Both the position numbers and the translations under genes were made by a program. This document shows, in pieces, positions 1-15,088 of a stretch of DNA of 64,000 nucleotides; positions within the stretch are counted from its first letter, which is position 1; each line of letters begins with the position of its first letter. The DNA lies in contig JAPYXD010000713.1 of assembly GCA_030998225.1 (NCBI GenBank), positions 1,550,001 to 1,614,000 on the forward strand, written 5' to 3'. The notes beneath the pieces are model-generated. The model saw nothing but the letters and a program-made list of their open reading frames with translations, had not been told where the DNA came from and did not search any database. Source of the stretch: Diplolepis rosae (taxonomy: Eukaryota > Arthropoda > Insecta > Hymenoptera > Diplolepididae).

Positions 1-3000
1 ATAATATGTGAATATCTTCACTTCTCGTGATGGTAAAAACAGTTACTCGCATATTTGATATTTTTGATGATACACGATTCGATATAGAAAAAAACGAAAA
101 AAGCAAGCAATAAAACTTTTTGTTTAACATACGAAAATGCGAATACGATTTTTATGTTTTTGACAAAATTCACTTTTGTAGGTTCGACACCAGACTTTAT
201 ACAAACATTGCATAGTATGTGAAAATTTTTACTTCCCGTGAAGCTAATAACTGTTATTCTCGTATTTGACAACTTCGATAATAAACGATTCAATATAGCA
301 TGAAAAGATGAAACCGAAAAATATAACTTCGTGCTTAATCTACGAAAATGTAAATACGATTTTTCAGTTTATTAAGCATGCACGTTTCAAGGTTCGAAAC
401 CAAACATTACTCAAACATTGCATAATATGTGAATATCTTCACTTCTCGTGATGGTAAAAACAGTTACTCGCATATTTGATATTTTTGATGATACACAATT
501 CGATATAGAAAAAAACGAAAAAAGCAAGCAATAAAACTTTTTGTTTAAAATACGAAAATGCTTTTTTTTAGGTTCGACACTAGACAATATGCAAACATTG
601 CATAATATGTGAACATTTTCACTTCTCGTGATGCTAAAAACAGTTACTCGCATATTTGATATGTTTGATAATACACGATTTAATATAGCATAAAAGGATG
701 AAAGCGAACAATAAAACTTCTTGTTTAACATACGAAAATGCGAATACGATTTTTAGGTTTTTGACAAAATTCACTTTTTTAGGTTCGACACTAGACAATA
801 TACAAACATTGCATAATATGTGAACATTTTTACTTCTCGTGAAGCTAAAAACTGTTATTTTTATATTTGATATTTTTGATGATACACGATTCGATATAGA
901 AAAAAACGAAAAAAGCAATCAATAAAACTTTTTGTTTAACATACGAAAATGCGAATACGATTTTTAGGATTTCGACAAAATGCTTTATTTTGGGTTCGAC
1001 ACTAGACAATATGCAAACATAGCATAATATGTGAATATCTTCACTTCTCGTGAGGGTAAAAACAGTTACTCGCATATTTGATATTTTTGATAATACACGA
1101 TTCAATATAGCATGAAAAGGTGAAACCGAATAATATAACTTCGTGCTTAACTTACGAAAATGTAAATACGATTTTTCAGTTTATTAAGCATGCACGTTTC
1201 AAGTGTCGATACTAAAAATTACTTGTATTTGAACATTTTTACTTCTCGTGACGCTAAAAACTGTTATTCTGGTATTTGACATCTTCGATAATACACGATT
1301 CAATATAGCATAAAAGGATGAAAGCGAAAAGATGAAAGTTAAACATACGAAAATGCGAATACGATTTTTATGTTTTTGACAAAATTCACTTTTTCAGGTT
1401 CGACACTAGACAATATGCAAACATTGCATTATATGTGAACATTTTCACTTCTCGTGACGCTAAAAACTGTTATTCTGGTATTTGACATTTTCGATAATAC
1501 ACGATTCAATATAGTATGAAAAGATTAAACCGAACAATATAACTTCGTGCTTAACTTACGAAAATGTAAATACGATTTTGCAGTTTATTAAGCATGCACG
1601 TTTCAAGGTTCGAAACCAAACATTACTCAGACATTGCGTAGTATGTGATTATTTTTACTTCCCGTGAAGCTAATAACTGTTATTCTCGTATTTGACAACT
1701 TCGATAATAAACGATTCAATATAGCATGAAAAGATGAAACCGAAAAATATAACTTCGTGCTTAATCTACGAAAATGTAAATACGATTTTTCAGTTTATTA
1801 AGCATGCACAATTCAAGGTTCGAAACCAAATATTACTCAAACATTGCATAGTATGTTAACATTTTTTCTTCTCGTTAAGCTAAAAACTGTTATTTTTATA
1901 TTTGATATTTTTGATGATACACGATTCGATATAGAAAAAAACGAAAAAAGCAAGCAATAAAACTTTTTGCTTAACATACGAAAATGCGAATACCATTTTT
2001 ATGTTTTTGACAAAATTCACTGTTTCATGTTCGACACTAGACAATATGCAAACATTGCATTATATGTGAACATTTTCACTTCTCGTGACGCCAAAAACAG
2101 TTACTAGCATATTTGATATTTTTGATATTACACGATTAAATATAGCATAAAAGGATGAAAGCGAACAATAAAACTTCTTGTTTAACATACGAAAATGCGA
2201 ATACGATTTTTATGTTTTTGACAAAATTCACTTTTTCAGGTTCGACACTAGACAATATGCAAACATTGCATTATATGTGAACATTTTCACTTCTCGTGAC
2301 GCTAAAAACTGTTATTCTGGTATTTGAAATTTTCGATAATACACGATTCCATATAGTATGAAAAGATTAAACCGAGCAATATAACTTCGTGCTTAATCTA
2401 CGAAAATGTAAATACGATTTTTCAGTTTATTAAGCATGCACGTTTCAAGTGTCGATACTAAAAATTACTAAAACATTGCATAGTATGTGAACCTTTTTAC
2501 TTCTCGTGATGCTAAAAACAGTTATTCGCATATTTGATATGTTTGATGATACACGATTTAATATAGCATAAAAGAATGAAAGCGAACAATAAAACTTCTT
2601 GTTTAACATACGAAAATGTGAATACCATTTTTATGTTTTTGACAAAATTCACTTTTTCAGGTTCGACATATTCGTTCATATGCAAGCATTGCATTATATG
2701 TGAACATTTTCACTTCTCGTGACGCTAAAAACTGTTATTCTGGTATTTGACATCTTCGATAATACACGATTCAATATAGCATAAAAGGATGAAAGCGAAC
2801 AATAAAACTTCTTGTTTAACATACGAAAATGCGAATACGATTTTTAGGTTTTTGACAAATTCACTTTTTCAGGTTCGACATATTCGTTCATATGCAAACA
2901 TTGCATTATATGTGAACATTTTCACTTCTCGTGACGCTAAAAACTGTTATTCTGGTATTTGACATTTTCGATAATACACGATTCAATATAGTATGAAAAG

Positions 3001-6000
3001 ATTAAACCGAACAATATAACTTCGTGCTTAACCTACGCAAATGTAAATACGATTTTGCAGTTTATTAAGCATGCACGTTTCAAGGTTCGAAACCAAACAT
3101 TACTCAAACATTGCGTAGTATGTGATAATTTTTACTTCCCGTGAAGCTAATAACTGTTATTCTCGTATTTGACAACTTCGATAATAAACGATTCAATATA
3201 GCATGAAAAGATGAAACCGAAAAATATAACTTCGTGCTTAATCTACGAAAATGTAAATACGATTTTCCAGTTTATTAAGCATGCACAATTCAAGGTTCGA
3301 AACCAAATATTTCTCAAACATTGCATTATATGTGAATATCTTCACTTCTCGTGATGGTAAAAACAGTTACTCGCATATTTGATATTTTTGATGATACACG
3401 ATTCGATATAGAAATAAACGAAAAAAGCAAGCAATAAAACTTTTCGTTTAACATACGAAAATGCGAATACGATTTTTAGGTTTTTGACAAAATTCACTTT
3501 ATTAGGTTCGACACGAGACTATATACAAACATTGCATAGTATGTGAAAATTTTTTCTTCTCGTGAAGCTAATAACTGTTATTCTCGTATTTGACAACTTC
3601 GATAATAAACGATTCAATATAGCATGAAAAGATGAAACCGAAAAATATAACTTCGTGCTTAATCTACGAAAATGTAAATACGATTTTTCAGTTTATTAAG
3701 CATGCACGTTTCAAGGTTCGAAACCAAACATTACTCAAACATTGCATAATATGTGAATATCTTCACTTCTCGTGATGGTAAAAACAGTTACTCGCATATT
3801 TGATATTTTTGATGATACACGATTCGATATAGAAAAAAACGAAAAAAGCAAGCAAACATTGTATAGTATGTTAACATTTTTTCTTCTCGTTAAGCTAAAA
3901 ACTGTTATTTTTATATTTGATATTTTTGATGATACACGATTCGATATAGAAAAAAACGAAAAAAGCAATCAATAAAACTTTTTGTTCAACATACGAAAAT
4001 GCGAATACGATTTTTAGGATTTCGACAAAATGCTTTATTTTGGGTTCGACACTAGACAATATGCAAACATAGCATAATATGTGAATATCTTCACATCTCG
4101 TGAGGGTAAAAACAGTTACTCGCATATTTGATATTTTTGATAATACACGATTCAATATAGCATGAAAAGGTGAAACCGAATAATATAACTTCGTGCTTAA
4201 CTTACGAAAATGTAAATACGATTTTTCAGTTTATTAAGCATGCACGTTTCAAGTGTCGATACTAAAAATTACTTGTATTTGAACATTTTTACTTCTCGTG
4301 ACGCTAAAAACTGTTATTCTGGTATTTGACATCTTCGATAATACACGATTCAATATAGCATAAAAGGATGAAAGCGAAAAGATGAAAGTTTAACATACGA
4401 AAATGCGAATACGATTTTTATGTTTTTGACAAAATTCACTTTTTCAGGTTCGACACTAGACAATATGCAAACATTGCATTATATGTGAACATTTTCACTT
4501 CTCGTGACGCTAAAAACTGTTATTCTGGTATTTGACATTTTCGATAATACACGATTCAATATAGTATGAAAAGATTAAACCGAACATAATAACTTCGTGC
4601 TTAATCTACGAAAATGTAAATACGATTTTGCAGTTTATTAAGCATGCACGTTTCAAGGTTCGAAACCAAACATTACTCAAACATTGCGTAATATGTGATA
4701 ATTTTTACTTCCCGTGAAGCTAATAACTGTTATTCTCGTATTTGACAACTTCGATAATAAACGATTCAATATAGCATGAAAAGATGAAACCGAAAAATAT
4801 AACTTCGTGCTTAATCTACGAAAATGTAAATACGATTTTTCAGTTTATTAAGCATGCACAATTCAAGGTTCGAAACCAAATATTACTCAAACATTGCATA
4901 GTATGTTAACATTTTTTCTTCTCGTTAAGCTAAAAACTGTTATTTTTATATTTGATATTTTTGATGATACACGATTCGATATAGAAAAAAACGAAAAAAG
5001 CAAGCAATAAAACTTTTTGTTTAACATACGAAAATGCGAATACGATTTTTATGTTTTTGACAAAATTCACTTTTTCAGGTTCGACACTAGACAATATGCA
5101 AACATTGCATTATATGTGAACATTTTCACTTCTCGTGACGCCAAAAACAGTTACTCGCATATTTGATATGTTTGATAATACACGATTTAATATAGCATAA
5201 AAGGATGAAAGCGAACAATAAAACTTCTTGTTTAACATACGAAAATGCGAATACGATTTTTAGGTTTTTGACAAAATTCACTTTTTTAGGTTCGACACTA
5301 GACAATATGCAAACATTGCATTATATGTGAACATTTTCACTTCTCGTGACGCTAAAAACTGTTATTCTGGTATTTGACATCTTCGATAATACACGATTCA
5401 ATATAGCATAAAAGGATGAAAGCGAACAATAAAACTTCTTGTTTAACATACGAAAATGCGAATACGATTTTTATGTTTTTGACAAAATTCACTTTTTCAG
5501 GTTCGACACTAGACAATATGCAAACATTGCATTATATGTGAACATTTTCACTTCTCGTGACGCTAAGAACTGTTATTCTGGTATTTGAAATTTTCGATAA
5601 TACACGATTCCATATAGTATGAAAAGATTAAACCGAGCAATATAACTTCGTGCTTAATCTACGATAATGTAAATACGATTTTTCAGTTTATTAAGCATGC
5701 ACGTTTCAAGTGTCGATACTAAAAATTACTAAAACATTGCGTAGTATGTGAACCTTTTTACTTCTCGTGATGCTAAAAACAGTTACTCGCATATTTGATA
5801 TGTTTGATAATACACGATTTAATATAGCATAAAAGGATGAAAGCGAACAATAAAACTTCTTGTTTAACATACGAAAATGCGAATACGATTTTTAGGTTTT
5901 TGACAAAATTCACTTTTTCAGGTTCGACACTAGACAATATGCAAACATTGCATTATATGTGAACATTTTCACTTCTCGTGACGCTAAAAACTGTTATTCT

Positions 6001-9000
6001 GGTATTTGACATCTTCGATAGTACACGATTCAATATAGCATGAAATGATGAAAGCGAACAATAAAACTTCTTGTTTAACATACGAAAATGCGAATACGAT
6101 TTTTATGTTTTTGACAAAATTCACTTTTTCAGGTTCGACATATTCGTTCATATGCAAGCATTGCATTATATGTGAACATTTTCACTTCTCGTGAAGATAA
6201 AAACTGTTTATTTTATATTTGATATTTTTGATGATACACGATTCGATATAGAAAAAAACGAAAAAAGCAATCAATAAAACTTTTTGTTTAACATACGAAA
6301 ATGCGAATACGATTTTTAGGATTTCGACAAAATGCTTTATTTTGGGTTCGACACTAGACAATATGCAAACATAGCATAATATGTGAATATCTTCACTTCT
6401 CGTGATGGTAAAAACAGTTACTCGCATATTTGATATTTTTGATGATACACGATTCGATATAGAAAAAAACGAAAAAAGCAAGCAATAAAACTTTTTGTTT
6501 AACATACGAAAATGCGAATACGATTTTTATGATTTTGACAAAATTCACTTTTTAAGGTTCGACACTAGACAATATGCAAACAGTGCATTATATGTGAACA
6601 TTTTCACTTCTCGTGACGCCAAAAACAGTTACTCGCATATTTGATATGTTTGATAATACACGATTTAATATAGCATAAAAGGATGAAAGCGAACAATAAA
6701 ACTTCTTGTTTAACATACGAAAATGCGAATACGATTTTTAGATTTTTGACAAAATTCACTTTTTCAGGTTCGACATATTCGTTCATATGCAAACATTGCA
6801 TTATATGTGAACATTTTCACTTCTCGTGACGCTAAAAACTGTTATTCTGGTATTTGACATCTTCGATAATACACGATTCAATACAGCATAAAAGGATGAA
6901 AGCGAACAATAAAACTTCTTGTTTAACATACGAAAATGCGAATACCATTTTTAGATTTTTGACAAAATTCACTTTTTCAGGTTCGACATATTCGTTCATA
7001 TGCAAACATTGCATTATATGTGAACATTTTCACTTCTCGTGACGCTAAAAACTGTTATTCTGGTATTTGACATTTTCGATAATACAATAGTCAATATAGT
7101 ATGAACAATATAACTTCGTGCTTAACCTACGCAAATGTAAATACGATTTTGCAGTTTATTAAGCATGCACGTTTCAAGGTTCAAAACCAAACATTACTCA
7201 AACATTGCATTATATGTGAACATTTTCACTTCTCGTGACGCTAAAAACTGTTATTCTGGTATTTGACATTTTCGATAATACACGATTCAATATAGTATGA
7301 AAAGTTTAAACCGAACAATATAACTTCGTGCTTAACCTACGCAAATGTAAATACGATTTTGCAGTTTATTAAGCATGCACGTTTCAAGGTTCGAAACCAA
7401 ACATTACTCAAACATTGCGTAGTATGTGATCATTTTTACTTCCCGTGAAGCTAATAACTGTTATTCTCGTATTTGACAACTTCGATAATAAACGATTCAA
7501 TATAGCATGAAAAGATGAAACCGAAAAATATAACTTCGTGCTTAATCTACGAAAATGTAAATACGATTTTCCAGTTTATTAAGCATGCACAATTCAAGGT
7601 TCGAAACCAAACATTACTCAAACATTGCATAATATGTGAATATCTTCACTTCTCGTGATGGTAAAAACAGTTACTCGCATATTTGATATTTTTGATGATA
7701 CACGATTCGATATAGAAAAAAGCGAAAAAAGCAAGCAATAAAACTTTTTGTTTAACATACGAAAATGCGAATACGATTTTTATGTTTTTGACAAACTTTA
7801 CTTTTTTAGGTTCGACACGAGACTATATACAAACATTGCATAGTATGTGAAAATTTTTACTTCTCGTGAAGCTAATAACTGTTATTCTCGTATTTGACAA
7901 CTTCGATAATACACGATTCAATATAGCATGAAAAGGTGAAACCGAATAATATAACTTCGTGCTTAACCTACGAAAATATAAATACGATTTTTCAGTTTAT
8001 TAAGCATGCACGTTTCAAGGTTCGAAACCAAACATTACTCAAACATTGCATAATATGTGAATATCTTCACTTCTCGTGATGGTAAAAACAGTTACTCGCA
8101 TATTTGATATTTTTGATGATACACGATTCGATATAGAAAAAAACGAAAAAAGCAAGCAATAAAACTTTTTGTTTAACATACGAAAATGCTTTTTTTTAGG
8201 TTCGACACTAGACAATATGCAAACATTGCATAATATGTGAACATTTTCACTTCTCGTGACGCCAAAAACAGTTACTCGCATATTTGATATGTTTGATAAT
8301 ACACGATTTAATATAGCATAAAAGGATGAAAGCGAACAATAAAACTTCTTGTTTAACATACGAAAATGCGAATACGATTTTTAGGTTTTTGACAAAATTC
8401 ACTTTTTTAGGTTCGACACTAGACAATATACAAACATTGCATAATATGTGAACATTTTTACTTCTCGTGAAGCTAAAAACTGTTATTTTTATATTTGATA
8501 TTTTTGATGATACACGATTCGATATAGAAAAAAACGAAAAAAGCAATCAATAAAACTTTTTGTTTAACATACGAAAATGCGAATACGATTTTTAGGATTT
8601 CGACAAAATGCTTTATTTTGGGTTCGACACTAGACAATATGCAAACATAGCATAATATGTGAATATCTTCACTTCTCGTGAGGGTAAAAACAGTTACTCG
8701 CATATTTGATATTTTTGATAATACACGATTCAATATAGCATGAAAAGGTGAAACCGAATAATATAACTTCGTGCTTAACTTACGAAAATGTAAATACGAT
8801 TTTTCAGTTTATTAAGCATGCACGTTTCAAGTGTCGATACTAAAAATTACTTGTATTTGAACATTTTTACTTCTCGTGACGCTAAAAACTGTTATTCTGG
8901 TATTTGACATCTTCGATAATACACGATTCAATATAGCATAAAAGGATGAAAGCTGAAAAGATGAAAGTTAAACATACGAAAATGCGAATACGATTTTTAT

Positions 9001-12000
9001 GTTTTTGACAAAATTCACTTTTTCAGGTTCGACACTAGACAATATGCAAACATTGCATTATATGTGAACATTTTCACTTCTCGTGACGCTAAAAACTGTT
9101 ATTCTGGTATTTGACATTTTCGATAATACACGATTCAATATAGTATGAAAAGATTAAACCGAACATAATAACTTCGTGCTTAACTTACGAAAATGTAAAT
9201 ACGATTTTTCTGTTCATTAAGCTTGCACGGTTCAAGGTTCGAAACCAAACATTACTCAAACATTGCGTAGTATGTGATAATTTTTACTTCCCGTGAAGCT
9301 AATAACTGTTATTCTCGTATTTGACAACTTCGATAATAAACGATTCAATATAGCATGAAAAGATGAAACCGAAAAATATAACTTCGTGCTTAATCTACGA
9401 AAATGTAAATACGATTTTTCAGTTTATTAAGCATGCACAATTCAAGGTTCGAAACCAAATATTACTCAAACATTGCATAGTATGTTAACATTTTTTCTTC
9501 TCGTTAAGCTAAAAACTGTTATTTTTATATTTGATATTTTTGATGATACACGATTCGATATAGAAAAAAACGAAAAAAGCAAGCAATAAAACTTTTTGTT
9601 TAACATACGAAAATGCGAATACGATTTTTATGTTTTTGACAAAATTCACTTTTTCAGGTTCGACACTAGACAATATGCAAACATTGCATTATATGTGAAC
9701 ATTTTCACTTCTCGTGACGCCAAAAACAGTTACTCGCATATTTGATATGTTTGATAATACACGATTTAATATAGCATAAAAGGATGAAAGCGAACAATAA
9801 AACTTCTTGTTTAACATACGAAAATGCGAATACGATTTTTAGGTTTTTGACAAAATTCACTTTTTCAGGTTCGACACTAGACAATATGCAAACATTGCAT
9901 TATATGTGAACATTTTCACTTCTCGTGACGCTAAAAACTGTTATTCTGGTATTTGAAATTTTCGATAATACACGATTCCATATAGTATGAAAAGATTAAA
10001 CCGAGCAATATAACTTCGTGCTTAATCTACGAAAATGTAAATACGATTTTTCAGTTTATTAAGCATGCACGTTTCAAGTGTCGATACTAAAAATTACTAA
10101 AAAATTGCGGAGTATGTGAACCTTTTTACTTCTCGTGATGCTAAAAACAGTTATTCGCATATTTGATATGTTTGATGATACACGATTCGATATAGCATAA
10201 AAGAATGAAAGCGAACAATAAAACTTCTTGTTTAACATACGAAAATGTGAATACCATTTTTATGTTTTTGACAAAATTCACTTTTTCAGGTTCGACATAT
10301 TCGTTCATATGCAAGCATTGCATTATATGTGAACATTTTCACTTCTCGTGACGCTAAAAACTGTTATTCTGGTATTTGACATCTTCGATAATACACGATT
10401 CAATATAGCATAAAAGGATGAAAGCGAACAATAAAACTTCTTGTTTAACATACGAAAATGCGAATACGATTTTTAGGTTTATGAAAAAATACACTTTTTT
10501 AGGTTCGACATATTCGTTCATATGGAAACATTGCATAATATGTGAACATTTTCACTTCTCGTGACGCTAAAAACTGTTATTCTGGTATTTGACATTTTCG
10601 ATAATACACGATTCAATATAGTATGAAAAGATTAAACCGAACAATATAACTTCGTGCTTAACCTACGCAAATGTAAATACGATTTTGCAGTTTATTAAGC
10701 ATGCACGTTTCAAGGTTCGAAACCAAACATTACTCAAACATTGCGTAGTATGTGATAATTTTTACTTCCCGTGAAGCTAATAACTGTTATTCTCGTATTT
10801 GACAACTTCGATAATAAACGATTCAATATAGCATGAAAAGATGAAACCGAAAAATATAACTTCGTGCTTAATCTACGAAAATGTAAATACGATTTTCCAG
10901 TTTATTAAGCATGCACAATTCAAGGTTCGAAACCAAATATTACTCAAACATTGCATAATATGTGAATATCTTCACTTCTCGTGATGGTAAAAACAGTTAC
11001 TCGCATATTTGATATTTTTGATGATACACAATTCGATATAGAAAAAAACGAAAAAAGCAAGCAATAAAACTTTTTGTTTAACATACGAAAATGCGAATAC
11101 GATTTTTATGTTTATGACAAAATTTACTTTTTTAGGTTCGACACGAGACTATATAAGAACATTGCATAGTATGTGAAAATTTTTACTTCTCGTGACGCTA
11201 AAAACTGTTATTCTCGTATTTGACAACTTCGATAATAAACGATTCAATATAGCATGAAAAGATGAAACCGCAAAAAATATAACTTCGTGCTTAATCTACG
11301 AAAATGTAAATACGATTTTTCAGTTTATTAATCATGCACGATTCAAGGTTCGAAACCAAATATTACTCAAACATTGCATAATATGTGAATATCTTCACTT
11401 CTCGTGATGGTAAAAACAGTTACTCGCATATTTGATATTTTTGATGATACACGATTCGATATAGAAAAAAACGAAAAAAGCAAGCAATAAAACTTTTTGT
11501 TTAACAGACGAAAATGCTTTTTTTTAGGTTCGACACTAGACAATATGCAAACATAGCATAATATGTGAATATCTTCACTTCTCGTGACGCTAAAAACTGT
11601 TATTCTGGTATTTGACATCTTCGATAATACACGATTCAATATAGCATAAAAGGATGAAAGCGAACAATAAAACTTCTTGTTTAACATACGAAAATGCGAA
11701 TACCATTTTTAGGTTTTTGACAAAATTCACTTTTTCAGGTTCGACACTAGACAATATGCAAACATTGCATTATATGTGAACATTTTCACTTCTCGTGACG
11801 CTAAAAACTGTTATTCTGGTATTTGAAATTTTCGATAATACACGATTCCATATAGTATGAAAAGATTAAACCGAGCAATATAACTTCGTGCTTAATCTAC
11901 GATAATGTAAATACGATTTTTCAGTTTATTAAGCATGCACGTTTCAAGTGTCGATACTAAAAATTACTAAAACATTGCGTAGTATGTGAACCTTTTTACT

Positions 12001-13253
12001 TCTCGTGATGCTAAAAACAGTTACTCGCATATTTGATATGTTTGATAATACACGATTTAATATAGCATAAAAGGATGAAAGCGAACAATAAAACTTCTTG
12101 TTTAACATACGAAAATGCGAATACCATTTTTAGGTTTTTGACAAAATTCACTTTTTCAGGTTCGACACTAGACAATATGCAAACATTGCATTATATGTGA
12201 ACATTTTCACTTCTCGTGACGCTAAAAACTGTTATTCTGGTATTTGACATCTTCGATAATACACGATTCAATATAGCATAAAAGGATGAAAGCGAACAAT
12301 AAAACTTCTTGTTTAACATACGAAAATGCGAATACGATTTTTATGTTTTTGACAAAATTCACTTTTTCAGGTTCGACATATTCGTTCATATGCAAACATT
12401 GCATTATATGTGAACATTTTTACTTCTCGTGATGCTAAAAACAGTTATTCTGGTATTTGACATTTGCGATAATACACGATTCAATTATAGTATGAAAAGA
12501 TTAAACCGAACAATATAACTTCGTGCTTAACCTACGCAAATGTAAATACGATTTTGCAGTTTATTAAGCATGCACGTTTCAAGGTTCGAAACCAAACATT
12601 ACTCAAACATTGCGTAGTATGATATTATTTTTACTTCCCGTGAAGCTAATAACTGTTATTCTCGTATTTGACAACTTCGATCATACACGATTCAATATAG
12701 CAAAAAACGAAGAAAGCAAACAATAAAACTTTTTGTTTAAAATACGAAAATGCGAATACGATTTTTAGGTTTTTGACAAAATTTACTTTTTTAGGTTCGA
12801 CACGAGACTATATACGAACATTGCATAGTATGTGAAAATTTTTACTTCTCGTGAAGCTAATAATTGTTATTCTAGGATTTGACAACTTCGATAATAAACG
12901 ATTCAATATAGCATGAAAAGATGAAACCGAAAAATATAACTTCGTTCTTAATCTACGAAAATGTAAATACGATTTTTCAGTTTATTAAGCATGCACGTTT
13001 CAAGGTTCGAAACTAAACATTACTGAAATATTGCGTAGTATGTGAACATTTTTGCTTCTCGTGAAGCTAAAAACTGTTATTCTGGTATTTGACAACTTCG
13101 ATAATACACGATTCAATATAGCATGAAAAGATGAAACCGAACAATATAACTTCGTACTTAACCTACGAAAGTGTAAATACGATTTTTCAGTTTATTGAGC
13201 ATGCACGTTTCAAGGTTCAAAACTAAACACTACAAACATTGCGTAGTATATGA
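1..13253. repeat. Tandem satellite, ~210-bp monomers with higher-order repeats
   Basis: The whole stretch is head-to-tail copies of an AT-rich unit. Each unit has landmarks such as CATTGCATAATATGTGAA, ACTTCTCGTGA, TACACGATTCAATATAG and TACGAAAATG. Landmarks recur every 209-213 bp, with shorter variants (about 180 bp, near 411-596). At least two monomer types alternate: one with AACAGTTACTCGCATATTTG followed by GAAAAAAGCAAGCAATAAAA, one with CTGTTATTCTCGTATTTGAC followed by AACTTCGTGCTTAATCTACG. Blocks of several monomers recur almost unchanged at offsets of about 3050 bp (845 vs 3895) and 7628 bp (411 vs 8039, 845 vs 8473, 2512 vs 10141). The array runs off the left edge, and the last copies near 13.0-13.25 kb are the most diverged. 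Short minus-strand ORFs inside it are a by-product of the repeat. I see no CENP-B box; a centromeric or heterochromatic role is only a guess. Confidence 0.96.
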
Positions 13254-13257
13254 TTAA

Positions 13258-13392
13258 ACCTCCCCCCCCCCCCCCCCCCCCCCCCCCCCGCCCCCCCCCC
13301 CCCCCCACCACCCCCCCCCCCACACCCACCAACAACACCAACCCCCCCCCCCCCCCCCCACACCCCCCCCCCCCCCCACCCCCCCAAAAACC
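13258..13392. repeat. Poly-C / C-rich low-complexity tract
   Basis: A run made almost only of C, with a single G and scattered A, lies exactly between the last satellite monomer and single-copy sequence. It then changes to A-rich sequence. It may be a real simple repeat, or an assembly or basecalling artefact at the satellite edge. Confidence 0.9.
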
Positions 13393-13399
13393 AAAAAAA

Positions 13400-14430
13400 A
13401 TAAAATGATTATTTAATCACTCAAGTTAGCCTCAAGGTCAAGTCCTTTCGTGATTTTCATCAAATTTATTTTATTTCAACCAATATGTGTGTAATCAGAT
13501 AAATTATAATTGTACTTTATCAAGTTTTGATCCCTAGTGATTATAAAATTTCAATATCCCATTCACTGACTAAGTGTTTCCCGGGCCGATGCACCAAAAA
13601 AAGAGATTAGGTATGTTACGTCAGAAACGTAACATTTCTCTTCTTAAAAGATCTCCTCGTTTTATGTAAGGATCGGAAGGATCCTCTCTAAGGGATGAGG
13701 AATAGTCAGTGATTGAGAAGGGTTAGGTATATAAAATATATTTATCTACAATTAAATTTATATCGGGTAAGCACCATGAATGTGGTCAGTTGAGTCTTCG
13801 TTGTAATCTTGAGATAGTTGCTGTTATATAGTAAATTCGTAGTCCAGACGGTTGATCTAGTTGATTCTTTGATCCCAGTTTCGAGAGAATTTGGAAGGCG
13901 ATTCCCCTTCACTTTTAACAGTCGTTGAACTCAGCGTCGAGTTAGAATTTGGGTTGAGTGGCGGTAGAAATCTGGTGAAGCTGGACTAGACTGACTGGAT
14001 TGCACTCGCGGTATAGATTCGATGGCACTGGACTCGCGTTGGTTACATTGTAGAAATCGGTCGTTGACTAACTAACTGAACTCGCGGTGTAAAGATGATG
14101 GTCCTGGACTGACTTCTCTTGGAACTTTCGCTTTTTATAGCACTTTGAAAGGTCAAGTATGACGAGTAACATGCTATGACCAGTCGCATGTTATTACAAG
14201 TCACATGCTATTACAAGTCGCATGTTGTGACGGTAGTGTGTTGGTATTGTAGGGCTTCATTCACTTTCTCTCTGGGTCAGTCGAGTTGTTATCATGTGTG
14301 AGTATTATAACGACACATGGTAATTTCATATTGATCATCCTATTGATCTGTAGATTTGTCTATAACTTGCGTCGATAAAATCACACTCGCTGTAATGCTG
14401 TCTTGATGCCTTTATTGGATTCTTAATCTG
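13400..14430. other. Unassigned sequence upstream of the retroelement remains
   Basis: No open frame of useful length and no protein I recognise. It contains the hairpin TGTTACGT-CAGAA-ACGTAACA near 13613 and a TATA-like stretch near 13727. A degenerate doublet of about 77-bp period lies at 14.0-14.12 kb, with ACTCGCGGT and CTGGACT recurring. It could be leftover long-terminal-repeat or leader sequence of the env-bearing element that follows, but nothing proves this. Confidence 0.4.
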
Positions 14431-14431
14431 C

Positions 14432-14860
14432 TTGTTACTTGTGGCGGTAGGGTCGCGGGACGTGACACTACTATTAAAATCCGAGAACCGTCAAGCAGGA
14501 GAACTACAAGGGAGCCTCAACAATAATACAAGAAACCTATTTATAGCTAGCGAAGTCATCACCTGTGGAATAATGATTGAGGAACTGCAGGAAGATATTA
14601 ACACCATGATCATAGCAATCAACGACGGGAAACACGGGATAATTCATCCACAAATCCTCACACCTCAAATGCTCATAGATTCCATAAACGAATTCGAAAC
14701 AGTACACAGGACGAAATATCATTTCGATGCGAAATGTTGGAGTGAGTCACAGCTATACTTTCGTCTCACTCTACAAATAGTCAATCCTGACGGTGGAGAC
14801 ATGGTTTATGAACCACTGCACTGCCTTCAGAGACAGGTATTATGTGTTTTTGGTTTTTAA
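14432..14860 (+). pseudogene. Errantivirus-like envelope (F-type) protein fragment
   Basis: A 142-codon open segment. Its central part (roughly residues 48-80), with EELQEDINTMIIAINDGKHG followed by IIHPQILTP, matches the pattern I know from the envelope protein family shared by insect gypsy-like errantiviruses and the baculovirus F protein: a helix, then a 'giihPqiLtp' motif. In a working element the protein would be a membrane glycoprotein on the virion. Here there is no signal peptide, no cleavage site and no membrane anchor, and the frame closes at 14860, so this is a broken remnant. No gag or pol remains upstream. An LTR-like sequence follows at 15641. The family call is fairly firm; the exact lineage is not determined. 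Confidence 0.72.
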
Positions 14861-15088
14861 CGCTAAAAAATAAAATTATTGTATTAATTTCGATACCTCC
14901 AAACTCAAACTGTGCCGTAGAACCATAATAGCAACAATTTAAATGTTGCCTATGGTCAGCAAACGGTCAGTGAATTCGCTGACCGTTCACTGGACTGCGT
15001 CCACCAGGGATGTGATTAACAATATTAAAATCCCATAAAGAATCCAGAACACCTGCATTGCCATCATCCCAGACCACGAATATCTATT

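Noticed and set aside
1..12404. Many 60-107 codon minus-strand ORFs with recurring text such as VEPEKVNFVKN and SYVKQEVLLFAF
   Set aside because: They recur with the satellite period and arise because the repeat unit happens to lack stops in one frame. Start and end shift with monomer variants, and there is no sign of selection on the protein.
13253..13400. Telomeric or chromosome-end sequence at the C-rich tract
   Set aside because: No TTAGG/CCTAA or other regular telomere unit; only homopolymer C with scattered A.
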